This document shows positions 37,005-47,679 of a DNA stretch of 64,000 nt, one piece after another; the stretch's first letter is position 1, and each line of letters starts with the position of its first letter. The position numbers and the translations under genes are program-made. Origin of the DNA: Morinoia aosen (taxonomy: Eukaryota; Arthropoda; Malacostraca; Amphipoda; Talitridae). The stretch is taken from positions 38,375,732-38,439,731 of the forward strand of contig CM059572.1 in the NCBI GenBank assembly GCA_030386875.1, written 5' to 3'. The notes below the pieces were generated by a model. It was not told the DNA's origin. It made no database searches and saw only the letters and a list, made by a program, of their open reading frames with translations.

Positions 37005-38202
37005 CACCAGATTCAAAATCATAGTGATTTCGGGAAAAATTAGGAAAACCATTATACTAGTCCATCAGAGTGGTCTATCAAAAAAGAAAATCGTTACCAA
37101 GCAACTTGAATCATCGTCAACAGATTGATAAAACAATTCAACGAGACAAAATTCATAATGGCGATGACAGCCCCTGGCAGAAGAAGATTGTCGTCGGTTC
37201 GTCAAGATAGGGCTTTAGCGCGCTACTCGTTACGGGAAAGGACTGTCAGCAGTTCAGAGCTTGCGTTAGAATGGGAGAGGGATAGCTTCCATGCCTCAGC
37301 GCGAACTGTTCAACGTCGACTTTTCGACAACGGACTTCCTTCAAGGGGAACTGCGAAAAAAACTCTTTTCACGGCGAACATCAAAGACTGGCTTAATTTT
37401 TGCAGGAAGTACCAGCATTAGACTCCTGAACGATGGGGCAAAGTCATTTCCTCCGATGAATTTCCGTTCCCTTTTTTGCCACTTTCGGGAAAAGCCTCAT
37501 GCGACGAAAAAAGGCGAGAGATTTGACAAGGAGTGTGTCGTTACAACGGACAAGCATCCGGCCGCTCTTCAATTCTGGTGTTGCTTTTCAGATAAGGGAA
37601 CTGGAGCACTGACGATTTTACCCAAAAAGACAGCAATGAATTCGGCCTGGTACCTGTTATTCTTAAAAGATCATCTCCTTCTAACGATAGCTGGTCAGTT
37701 CCTCAACAAAGAGGTGGTGTACCAACATGATGACACTCCCTGCCATAGTGCAAGAGTGGTTAAATAGGTCCTTGATGACATTGGAGTGGAGATTTGGGGT
37801 TCTTGGCCTGGAAATTCGGCTTACCTGAATTCGATCGAAAATTTATGGTTTATCATCATAAGTCGAGTGAACAACGAGACGCCAACTAATTTAGCGCAAC
37901 TTGGAGCCTTAATTGAAGAAAAGTGGAGGTCTTTTGATCATAATGTCATTCGAAAATTAGTAAACAGCATGCCAAAGCGCATCAAAAGAGTTTTAAAGAA
38001 GCATGGTCAGCATTGCAAATATTGAGAATAATTACTTTTTAGTTTTGCAGGGTATTCAAAGTTGTTTTTGGGCAATTTATGATTTTATTTATCCTTTATA
38101 AGGTTTTCTGGAAGCAACCAATTAAAAAACTGCTCAAGACCACACCTTAGTTTAACGAGAAAATAAAAAACTCAGTTTTTCCAAAATCACTCGCCACACC
38201 TG
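37005..38202 (+). mobile_element. Decayed Tc1-like DNA transposon
   Basis: The right terminal repeat on the minus strand reads CAGGTGTGGCGAGTGATTTT then GGAAAAACTGAG (38171-38202), with TA at 38203-38204. On the left, AGTGATTTCGGGAAAAATTAG (from about 37023) matches the inner part of that repeat, but the outermost bases are degraded, so the left boundary is approximate. Length is about 1.2 kb, short for Tc1 (about 1.6 kb), consistent with loss of the N-terminal coding part. Confidence 0.85.
37125..38025 (+). pseudogene. Tc1-like transposase pseudogene
   Basis: Cut-and-paste transposase relic. In order: GRRRLSSVRQDR, SSELALEW, ASARTVQRRL (second HTH), WLNFCRKYQH then an in-frame TAG (37419-37421), WGKVISSDEF (first catalytic Asp at about 37455), a frameshift, then GERFDKECVVTTDKH, FWCCFSDKGTGALTI, VVYQHDDTPCHSARVVK (second Asp), a second in-frame TAG (37765-37767), and SWPGNSAYLNSIENLW (catalytic Glu). 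The C-terminus NSMPKRIKRVLKKHG..KY ends at TGA 38023-38025. The Asp-Glu spacing is 35 when the stop codon counts as one residue, one more than the usual DD34E. The N-terminal ~50 residues, including the first HTH, are not recognisable. Two stops and a frameshift make it inactive. Confidence 0.93.
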
Positions 38203-38204
38203 TA

Positions 38205-40539
38205 CTCTAAACCTTTATGAACATCCCAAGACTGTTACCAACACACGTCCAAGGTGTACTGTATTTTATTTTGTCGAAATTATGTAATAACACGAGTTTT
38301 AATCTATTTTCAACTACCATTTTTCTATTTTTTATGCCATAAAATGAGAGGCCATTTTTTAGGACATTTTATCACCATAATAGTGAGAATGAGGCAAATT
38401 TGAACATTTATACACATCACAGAACCCTGTAGTTAAGCAGAAAACCCCCAACACAAAAATACATGCAGATGTTTAAAAAAGCGAAACAGTGAAGCCTCGA
38501 AATTTGCATCCGCAATATAGCGAGGAACGACCGAACCAATGCCTACCATACAGGAGACACTCGTATAACAAAAGACGAGGCTTGTTAACCTCTCCTTTCG
38601 AGAGCTTAGACGTTGAAACGTCGTTGTGTCGGAAACGATGGCTTCTGATGACCTCAGTATGTAGTTTTGCGTCAGTCTCCAGCTTAGGTCAACCCTCTGA
38701 ATGAGTTCCGACAATGCAACAACTCGCGTTCTCTTTAGTTCTGACTGCAAGGCCAACATGAGGCAAATTAAATGTACAACACGAGCACAAACACTGTGCA
38801 TCACAGGCGAGCAAAATAAACCTTGACAATTGATTAAAACTATACGATAGACCAGCATGGGCTATACGTTCTCTAACGCTGTTGTCGCTGAGTGTAGAAG
38901 GGCCTTAAATACTCGCCCATAATCTACCACTCGAGCCGAGCCTGTTCAAAAGTTAAGTTTCTCGAGTCAAGTGCATCAATCGTTGAGCCCCTTACGTCAA
39001 TCAGCTCAAATGTTGTCTACCGTAATCTTAAACTGGAAATTTAAAAGCAGGAAGAGGGGAGATTTAAGTTCGGCAAATGTTCAGAGCAGTATTGCTGAGC
39101 AAATTTTACTGTCTATTTGTGAAGAAAAAATGTTCAACCGTATATAATCTAAAAGTTAGGAGGCTTCACTGTAAATTATTAGTTTATACCTCTACTCTAT
39201 CGCCCTCACAAGAATTGCTACTGTAGCCAGTACAATAAAATTAAGCGTACTTGATGGTGTTAAAAATTACCAATTGGAATATTTTGAGCTGGCTGAATAC
39301 TTGATGAACTGCAGAAAAAGTCTGCACCAAGAGAAGAATACGTAAATCGGATTCTCCTAAAGTCGATTTTTAAAAACGACTTTTGAAGGGACCACATTCG
39401 GAAGAATATTAGAATTCAATTAAGATGTGGCCCTTCCACTGCTCGGTGAGACGTAACCCATGAACCTCCTAAAATGCACAACCTTTTAACTAAAATAATA
39501 AATTTCATACACCTTGTTAACATTTAGCAAATGAACGCCATTGCTTTCTCCAATACATCACACAGCATCTCAAAGTTATTATTACTGCACGGAAAATCAA
39601 TCCCGCGTCTGAGGAGCAATATTGCAAACTCTCCTCGGGCTGGGCACTTGCGCTCAATTAAAGGGCGGCAGCCAAAACACGCAATCCAGCGATCAGAGGC
39701 TTACATGAGCAGCACAGAAACCCGCTCGGGCCGGCGTGTTGCGTGGCACTCGAATACCCTGTAATAAACCTAGAATTCGCAGAGCACAGAGTCTTCCATC
39801 AAGCTTTACAATCAGCAAATAAATTGCACCCATGTCACGCTGTACAAAAGCACGAGACACCAATGGCCTTAAAAAATCTATCTTTCTGCAGTTGAAATCT
39901 GAATACGAAATTTTATGTGTTGATTCCACTAGTGTTTCAGTAATAAAAAATTGAAAAGTTTTAAAGCCATAACAAAACTGTCTCATCACAATACAGTACG
40001 GAACGTCAGTGACACACATGTAGCCACAGATCTGCGAGTGACAAGGATAGTCTTTTACCACCTGAAAAATGTAGCCGCCTTTCTCTTTCCTTTAACATAC
40101 CTACAAGAAAATCAGGCTCTGAGGCTTTTTTTCGGAAATTCCTGTTGTTATTATCCAAAAATACCAAGTGATATAAGATGCAGATATAGCATCGGTCGGC
40201 CTTAAAAACCAAACATTCTCTTCTTCCTTGGAATGATCTACAGGATGTCAGTATGAAATGTTCAGACTTTCACAGTAAGCAGAGACATTCAAAATTAACA
40301 CTTTTTCCCGAGTGGCAAATATTTCACAACTCCTTACTGTTCAAGATACAGAAGTATTAAAGTCTGAACTTTTAGGCTTCGTTTGTAACATTTTCGTGTG
40401 TCTAAAATGTAAATATCAAATTAAATATCACCTCTAAATCTAGCATCGCTCGAGAGCAAAGCGTGTACGAATCAGTTCATTCTGCGACTTAGTGATGATA
40501 CGTTTGTCAAACGGAGAAATGGCAGCAGATAATGGCTGT
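38205..40539. other. No recognisable gene
   Basis: Open frames of 141 (38433-38858 minus) and 122 codons (39693-40061 minus) are within chance expectation for this much AT-rich DNA and show no known motif. Confidence 0.5.
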
Positions 40540-41533
40540 AAGGTGCGGCCAACGGCAATGTTGGGTGTGCAGCTGGGATGTCTTGTCAGATGTATCAGGA
40601 GTATTCCCCTAATTGGTATTTTCTGGGACATCGCATGTTTACAAACATACATCTACGTCGACACGAACATGAAAGCTTCAACGTGAATGAGAGGTTTCGG
40701 TCGCCCCAGGGAATTACTTGATGCAGTTGAGGACGACGTTTTGCAATTCTTCCGTGACAGCTGCAGCACCTTACTTACAATATTGAACCACGTCCGCGTG
40801 CGGGATGTTTTCAAAGACAACAATCAACATCCTTATCTAAAAAAAGTTCGAGATCTGCTTCTGAAACTTCATCCCTTGAGCATAGTTTGCACGTTGAGGC
40901 CTGAGGCTAGAACAGGACGAGGAAAATATCTTGAATTACGTTGTCTATATACACTCACAAAGCCACTTTTGCACGCAATGGAAGTTTCAACACACGTATG
41001 TAACCCGTTCATCTAGTGAGAGGAAATGAATTGGTTCAACTATCAACATCGGTTCTGTATCAATATGTAGGCTGTGTTGGCGACTATCTTATTAGATCAG
41101 ATCTGATGCCGTTTCCTGTAAATAGACTAGTTTATGTCACGCTTATAAGAAACGTGTTGCCTTGATTGCTGGAGGATGTGCCGCTAGGTATTCGCCGTCG
41201 AATATGGTTCCAGCACGATAAAGCTCCGGCCCATTCTGCGAGCAAAGCTGCCAATATCTGAACGACGTCTGAATATGATGTAATGGACAAGAGGCATGGC
41301 TTCCAAGATTTCCAGGCATGAGTCCTTCAGATTTCTTTCTCTGGGACCATATCTAATTTTTGATTTATGAAACACCGGTGTAGTGCGAGATAGATCTTGT
41401 GGTGAGGGGAGCGGTCGCAGCAGGTAACGCTGCAGAAGAACCAAGACTTTTGTATCGTATTCAGGAATCCATTTCGAAGAGGTGTCAAACCTGCATTGAC
41501 GTAAGAGGCAAACACTTCCTACACTTATTGTGA
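40540..41533 (+). pseudogene. Insect mariner-related transposase pseudogene (DD41D-like)
   Basis: Relic of a transposase type common in insect genomes. Pieces in several frames, in order: GNVGCAAGM and MYQEYSPNW (about 40555-40620); RRHEHESFNVNERFR (to about 40700); GRPRELLDAVEDDVLQFF; NNQHPYLKKVRDLL (second HTH, NQHPYHL.KVR.L-like); PLDVRRRIWFQHDKAPAHSA (second Asp, about 41180-41240); PGMSPSDFFLWDHI (third Asp, about 41312-41352); then IYETPV, RIQESISKRCQTCIDVRGKH and a terminal HFLHLL with TGA at 41531-41533. The second and third Asp codons are about 110 nt apart, roughly 37 residues; I recall about 41 for intact relatives, so a small deletion is likely. The segment with the first Asp was not found. 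Several frameshifts and stops make it inactive. Confidence 0.85.
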
Positions 41534-41959
41534 TGTTTTTTCGATAAAACGTGTTTTATGGCGTTGGCTATTTTCCCATGATGACATTCCTTAGAAATGG
41601 AAATGTTATTAACTGGGTATCAAAATTAAACTTTGAACGTCAGTGTCTTGGAAGCTATGGAGTTTCGAAATATTTGGTTTAGATGAAAAATATTTATTTT
41701 ACATGCCAGTGCTTACTGTAAAAGCTTATACATCTCGTTTCTCAATACCATGTTTCGGCTACAGAAGAATCTGAAAGAGCTTACTAAACATGACACCAAA
41801 AATACCTATCTCACCTAGCCCATAAAGAAAAAACGACTTTATTTCTGTGGGAAATATCAGGATTGGATTTACGAGCAGGGGCAAAAGATAATGTTCACTG
41901 GCTAAAGCACGCTAAGGTTGGACAAATGGGGTTCCAAGATCGTTCGTCGCCATGGCGCC
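41534..41959. other. No recognisable gene
   Basis: Possible 3' flank of the preceding transposon. No terminal repeat was recognised. Confidence 0.45.
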
Positions 41960-42095
41960 ATGTTTATATGTCCAACGACAGCCCACCGTAAAGGTTAAAA
42001 CAGTGAAACACCCAGATAATGTGATGGCCTGAGATGCCTTTAGTGGTAACGAGGGCAGAAGTGAAAGTTATTTCCTCCTGCGGTGGGGATAGGGC
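41960..42095 (+). pseudogene. Tc1-like transposase fragment
   Basis: In one frame the translation gives LYVQRQPTV, then KTVKHPDNVMA, a TGA, DAFSGNEGRSESYFLL and a stop. This matches the middle of Tc1/Tc3-like transposases (YVRR..NE...-TVKHP.SVMVWG.FS..G.G.LYFL), between the first and second catalytic Asp. The stop replaces the Trp of VWG. No other part of a transposase is recognisable on either side, so this is an isolated scrap unrelated in frame to the pseudogene ending at 41533. Confidence 0.7.
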
Positions 42096-43150
42096 TAATG
42101 AGAAGAGATAGGTCTTGTTTGAGTATTATAGTTCTGAAATCCATAGCGCGTAGAATTTTATGTTACCCCTTGAGCTGAAGAAACTGGTTTCGATTTCGTG
42201 GATAGAATACGGCAAGAACGATAGAAACGATGATCAGGCTGCGCCTGAGCGATAACGTCGCAGTGAAGAGGAAAATACCTTTGCCACGCTAGAAATACAA
42301 TTTTGATAAAATATATGTTTGTCTGTCAATCACAATTGTCTGATTTCATTTACGAGAATTAAAAAGTCGTACTTGTACTCGTAATACCGAGAAGATGCCT
42401 TTCTCTGGTAAGAGAGAATATGACGTGCAGTTACACCACCCACCCTGCTTCCAGGGCTTTATCGTCCAATCTTATCTCCCCAAAGCAGAGCGGAAGCTCT
42501 GAGTCACGTCGCAGCCTGGCCTGCGCATTCTGCACCAGTTACAAAGACAAGCGTTAGTATGAAATAAGCGCGGGGCAGCAGGGCAGGGTTATGAGAGAAC
42601 TGCATGTTAGAACTTCAATATTCCAATAGCTGCTCCGGTGCTTAAAGGATAGCGCCGCACAGCAGGTAACACAAATTGTGCTTCTCTCTCTTACCTTCTG
42701 TTGAATGCAGGACAAATGAACAGGGGATTGGTTGTAATCTATTTCAACAGTGTAGTCTTAGATGACCTTGCCACCATCTGACGGTAGCGCTGAATAATCC
42801 TAGCGCGTTTCATTTAACCTTTCAACTTCCAACAGGACTCCACTGCCCTCTTCAGAAAATAGCATTAAGATATATTTATTGTTAAATTTATTCCCTAGTG
42901 CGTTTCTTGAAGTTTACTAACGATTGGCAGTTCCTTCCTATTTCTGATGTCGCTGATAACCTCTTGCCGGCACCAGTTCAATGACAGCGATAACTGTAAT
43001 ATGAGCACAAAAATACAAACGTTAAAAAGTTCCAATTCATCAACTGTCTCTAATAAAATAAGAGTATCACATTGAATAAAAATTTATCAGAACTGCAGCC
43101 CCTGAAATAAAGAACTTATTATAACATTCCTATGCTGATCTAAAGATCGC
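42096..43150. other. No recognisable gene
   Basis: AT-rich with a slightly GC-richer part near 42420-42560. Nothing identified. Confidence 0.5.
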
Positions 43151-43521
43151 ACCCCTAAGAGGAATACAACTATTGTGTCTATGGGAATGAGCGCTCCAAG
43201 AGAAAAATTTGAAGTCCCGAACTGGAGGTAATGTCAGCTTTCTTTTTGTTGACATAAATTAGGTTTTTTGTTTTGTTATGGGCCATCTTTCCTGGGTTCA
43301 CTGCTGTCCTGTTTTTTAGCACCCTTGAATTTCCCTTTCAACTTTTATCTTGTTTCATACTGTTTATACGCGCACGGGACCTTGTGTGTGAATACACATT
43401 GTGCATAAATTCTGCGTTCCCTTAAGTCTATACTTAATGGTGCCTTCATTCTTACTCGCTTTTACCTTCTTCAGTGTGGTAGGGGAGGCTGGAACGAACT
43501 TATGATCTAATATAATTAAAC
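43151..43521 (+). mobile_element. Dispersed retroposon family A, copy 7
   Basis: The sense strand is plus. The head reads CACCCCTAAGAGGAATACAA then CTATTGTGTCTATGGGAA, a decayed version of the two head palindromes. The body contains GGGCCATC then GGTTCACTGCTGTCCTG. The tail side reads GGGGAGGCTGGAACGAACTT, then ATCTAATATAATTAA at about 43505-43519. Confidence 0.88.
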
Positions 43522-45345
43522 TGAAGTTCGTAATTAAACACAACATTCATAAGGGATCACTTTTGTCTGTACTTTGAGCTTAGATGAACTATCTCCATCG
43601 CTATGAAATTACAAGCTGTAGAATGAAGCTAGGAAAAGAGAAAATTTTCTAACTAAAGAATACTACCGTCAATGTCCCCTCAGATGTAAATCTGAATCAG
43701 GAATTTATGGTTCGTAAGTTGATAAAGCAACGACACAATGACTGCCTGGAGCATGCTACATGCGAAACGAAACAAATTTTAACACACCTGCTATGTGAAT
43801 AGGTATGAATATCGATATTTTCAGGCAATTTTCATTTTGTAGATGATAAAATGGCATGCGTAGAAAAAATCTGAATAACTTTGTGGAAAGCTGCTTTACT
43901 CGACAGGCCTAAGTCAGAGTAATTTTATGAGTGATTGAAATAATGCCAAGTTTTAAAATTCCTTTCTCTCAAAATCTAACCATTTTCAAAGGATGTACTG
44001 AAAACCACAAGCAGAGCAGATAAATCGTTGCTGAAACAAAAATGGAAGTTGAGGATGTGAATGCGCTGGCCGGAATTTTATTTAACGGCCCAAATATGCG
44101 GACAAATGCGGCAATATCGCGTCCAGCGCAATGGTGCCTGCGCGCAAATTACGCCGGACGCCGCCCGGCAGGCCTGCTACTTCCACCTTAACGGCGCGCT
44201 TCCTCACAACCGTGCCTGCAACGCTCGCAAATACCGGCATAATTGATCACTCACAACGAGTGGTCAGCTCTCGGCGAGGCATGAATTTGAACAGGAATTT
44301 CATTACGCTAATCTGTATGTACTGTATTTCCATGTAATGTAGCTTTAAAGGATGCATCGGCGTTCTTAACTCCGATTAATTCAAACACTGCGCATAAGAT
44401 TACGGTAGATTGATTTTCACAACTACCTGCAAACTGTTTCCGCTGCAGGTAGGGAATCAGTAAGGCGACCTCACTGGAACGATCAGTTGAGCAAAGCAAC
44501 AGAATGTTGCACATGTAGCACTCAACTTCGTGGATCTGTGCAATGCGCGAATAATAAAAGCTTTCCTCGCCTTCAGGCACGTTTAGAATCATATATTATC
44601 TCTCAGAGGCGCTTCAGAAGGAAGGCATGTTACATCAATGTAATGTTTCATTTTCGTTTACTAAATTGACTCATGTCCAACTGAAAAAAATCTTCAAAAG
44701 AAGAAAACAATAACAATAGAGCTGATGCTAGTACACAGTGCAAATTAGGTAGACGAGCAAGAAGCTGATACCCGCAACTACACACACTCACCTGCTCATC
44801 TGATCGCCGTGCTTCCATCTTGCTACGGACCGTACCACGCCGTCGCAAGAAGGCTGCGCGATCACGACGCGTATGTAATACTGCGCATTGCCTGTAGATG
44901 CGACATATCTTAACCACATCAACCCAGAATATCCATGCGAAGGAAATATTCTCTTCCGCTCATCTAGGTCGCCAAATTTTATTATTTTCTATGTAATCAT
45001 AATTAAATTTTCCAGTCCTTATCAGGCAACATCACACAATTATCCCTGAACCAGCGTGCCTTCTACACGCGCCACTGTGTTTTCCTGCCAGTCAGAATTA
45101 GAGGAATTTAATTTACGAAAGCCATCGGTACGTAATTTCATAGATCTTATACTACTGAAAGAGTGTAGTCAGGTCAGGAGAAGTATAATTGGATTATATT
45201 GTGTGAAGATACACTCATTTAGTTAATTCATTGTGCTAAATGGTGTTCGTGCTGTTCTCAACCGCACTTTGAAGCAAGAGAACGTCATCTTTTCTGACGA
45301 AATTAATTTAATGTTTGATGTGAAGAGCTGAACCTTTTCTACATT
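43522..45345. other. No recognisable gene
   Basis: A GC-rich patch at about 44060-44235 has a 61-codon plus frame of no known family. Otherwise AT-rich with chance-length frames. Confidence 0.45.
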
Positions 45346-45638
45346 GTGCTCGCCATAGCCGTGTGTCTATAGGTAATGCCCGCCGTGCGGGAAACCCGGG
45401 TTCGACTCCCGGCGCTGGATGGCGATTTTCTCGGTTGGGTATAGGAGAAAAATTCCAAGCACAATACCCCACTCTACCCAGGTGTCTGAAATGGGTACCG
45501 GTCTTGACCGGGGGAAAGCGTCATGGCGTCCTGGCGTTAGTTATAAGGCATTTGAAAATCCAATGTACAAGGTGATATGTATCAGGCTTGAATTGGAAAT
45601 AAAGCATTCGTAGATGCCTTCATTATTCTTATTATTTT
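45346..45638 (+). mobile_element. tRNA-derived SINE, family B, copy 3
   Basis: Plus-strand copy. GTGCTCGCC opens the head. The A box region is mutated (TAGCCGTGTG) but the B box GGTTCGACTCC is perfect, in a T arm CCGGGTTCGACTCCCGG. The body contains ATACCCCACTCTACCCAGGT, GAAATGGGTACCGG, TTATAAGGCATTTGAAAATC and the 3' ATTGGAAATAAAGCATTC. It ends in a T-rich ATTATTCTTATTATTTT tail instead of the TTTG-rich tails of the other two copies. Open frames at 45363-45613 are by-products of this repeat. Confidence 0.88.
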
Positions 45639-46186
45639 AGCATAATTTCAGTTTTTACCTTTTCTGAATTACGTTGAGCTCTCCACCATCACTTTTGGAG
45701 TGACGGCTGCAGCGCTCACACTTGAGTCCGAGCTGAATGGATGACCCTGTCCCCCCGTAGGTGCACTCGTAGGCCCACTAGGGAACTCTGCCCCGGTGCC
45801 CTTCTGAGCTGAGCTCGTACTGTTTGGCCCACTGTCTGGCCGGTGCTGGACGTGAGCGGCACCACCAACCCATCTCAGTACCTCACTACTCCACGCCGCA
45901 GCTAAGTTTAGGGGTGACGCGGGCTGTCCTACCTGTTGCCTCGCAGCCAGTCGAATTTTGTTATTTCTTGGAAATTATCTTGGGTTAAGATATCGAATTT
46001 TCATTTAAGAATTATTGTTAGCTATTTATAATTAACTGCATAAAATTGTGAATGGTCATTCCCTGCTTGTGGTAGCGTGTTCAAGAGCATTCCTTTGACA
46101 ATTCACATTCACTGACTCATCATAAAAATTAAATTAAAGTTCAAGTTAGTAGGTTCGCTAGAATGCAATCCACGGAGAATTAAATG

Positions 46187-46252
46187 GTTAGAGCACTCCA
46201 AATTATCACATTTTTCACTGTTAGAGTACTCCGAAATACCAAATTTTTCACT
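46187..46252. repeat. 33-bp tandem duplication
   Basis: Two adjacent 33 bp units both begin GTTAGAG.ACTCC and end TTTTTCACT (46187-46219 and 46220-46252), with a few substitutions between them. Confidence 0.85.
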
Positions 46253-47033
46253 AATTCAATGAAAACTCATGTACGAGAAAAATGAAGCGATTTCACGGTA
46301 TTTCCCATGAGCAAATGTATCGCTTCAGTTGTATTTGAGGATGGGTATTACAACCTGTACACAGCTGCAGAGGAATACTGCAAAATCAGAATCACAATCT
46401 GCACAAAGTGTAAGATTGATGCTAAACAATGGTAAGATGCATACAGTCAGTCTCCTCAACAATATTGCACATCGAGTCCCACAAAGCACAGCCCACAAAC
46501 AGACAGCACCGTAATTTAGGCGCCGCTGCCTGAGACTACACGGTGCGGGAGAGCTGGGGATACTCCCTCTCCCGACCCACTCTCCGTAAAGTGGCCGCAA
46601 CCTAATTTAGCACGCAGATCCATGGCAATAATTTCCTTGAAGACTATCAAACTCTGCCGGACGCGGTGGCTGCTCCGGCAACGATATCCTGGCATCATCC
46701 CGAGCAGAGCGCGTAATTTCCGCACCGCAGACACGCTGCAATGTCATCAGCTACAGGGATCATACTCACACGAGCGCGCGGCTGTGATGCTGCTCAACTA
46801 CGCCGCGTCACACAATGCTACCAACTGATTATTCTATAATCTTTACACCGATAATTGCCCGTAGAAAGTTCAGAATGCATGAGGCTCCATTCACGAGTCC
46901 AGTGAAGCTCAAATTTTGCCTGTTCGCTGCAATAAAATTGGCTCATAGTTCCCGAACTTAGGCTTCTCTGCGATGGATTCGAATTCTTATCCGATGGAAC
47001 CAAAGAAAACGTACGGAAAGTATTTCTAGGCGC

Positions 47034-47072
47034 AGTATCAATCACGCTAAAATGCTAGTATCAATCACGCTA
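47034..47072. repeat. Short direct repeat, 23-bp period
   Basis: AGTATCAATCACGCTA occurs identically at 47034-47049 and 47057-47072. Confidence 0.85.
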
Positions 47073-47662
47073 CCTCCTTAAGCAAAAAACTGAAGAGCAG
47101 TTTGGAGGTAAGTTCGAGATCCAGCAAGCTGCTGAAAAAGAGGCACACAAAAGCGGCTTGTTTATTCGACATTCTTGGCTCCGAGCAGCAAAAGCAGGAT
47201 ACACAGCACGTAAAGAAACTCATTCGGCAAAAGACGTGACTAAAACTTAGAAAACACAGAGTAAAGACAGGCAAATGGCTTACGAATGGCCAATGGACTT
47301 TAGCATGCTCTAATTTAACAAGCGACTATATTTAAAGTGTAGAGCATTGATCGTATTCTTAAATGCATACCGCGGAAATAAAATTATAGAACGCTTTTGA
47401 TGCTTTTCTGATGTCAAATGTACCAAGAGCTACAACACAAAGTTCAGCGTTTAGATTAAGGCATCAAAAAATCTTCTTTGGAGGCGCAACAAGCGTATTC
47501 GCCTTGGAGCTTATCGCATCAGCCTGGAATAGAATTACTGGGGAGATTTTACATAGCAAAGCGAGACATAAATTTCAAAACAAATTTCGTTCATAATTTT
47601 CCCCGCTCCCTGAGCAATTGGCTCAAACCAATTCCGCGTCTAATGTGAGGCTGATAGAACTT

Positions 47663-47679
47663 GCGGCGGCGGCGGCGGC
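47663..47679. repeat. CGG trinucleotide run
   Basis: An uninterrupted GCGGCGGCGGCGGCGGC microsatellite in otherwise AT-richer sequence. Confidence 0.9.

Noticed and set aside
38433-38858. 141-codon minus frame
   Set aside because: About what chance predicts for the longest frames in this much AT-rich DNA. No motif.
45363-45613. Two small plus-strand open frames
   Set aside because: They lie wholly inside a SINE B copy and are by-products of the repeat. The same holds for the minus frames at 57304-57610.
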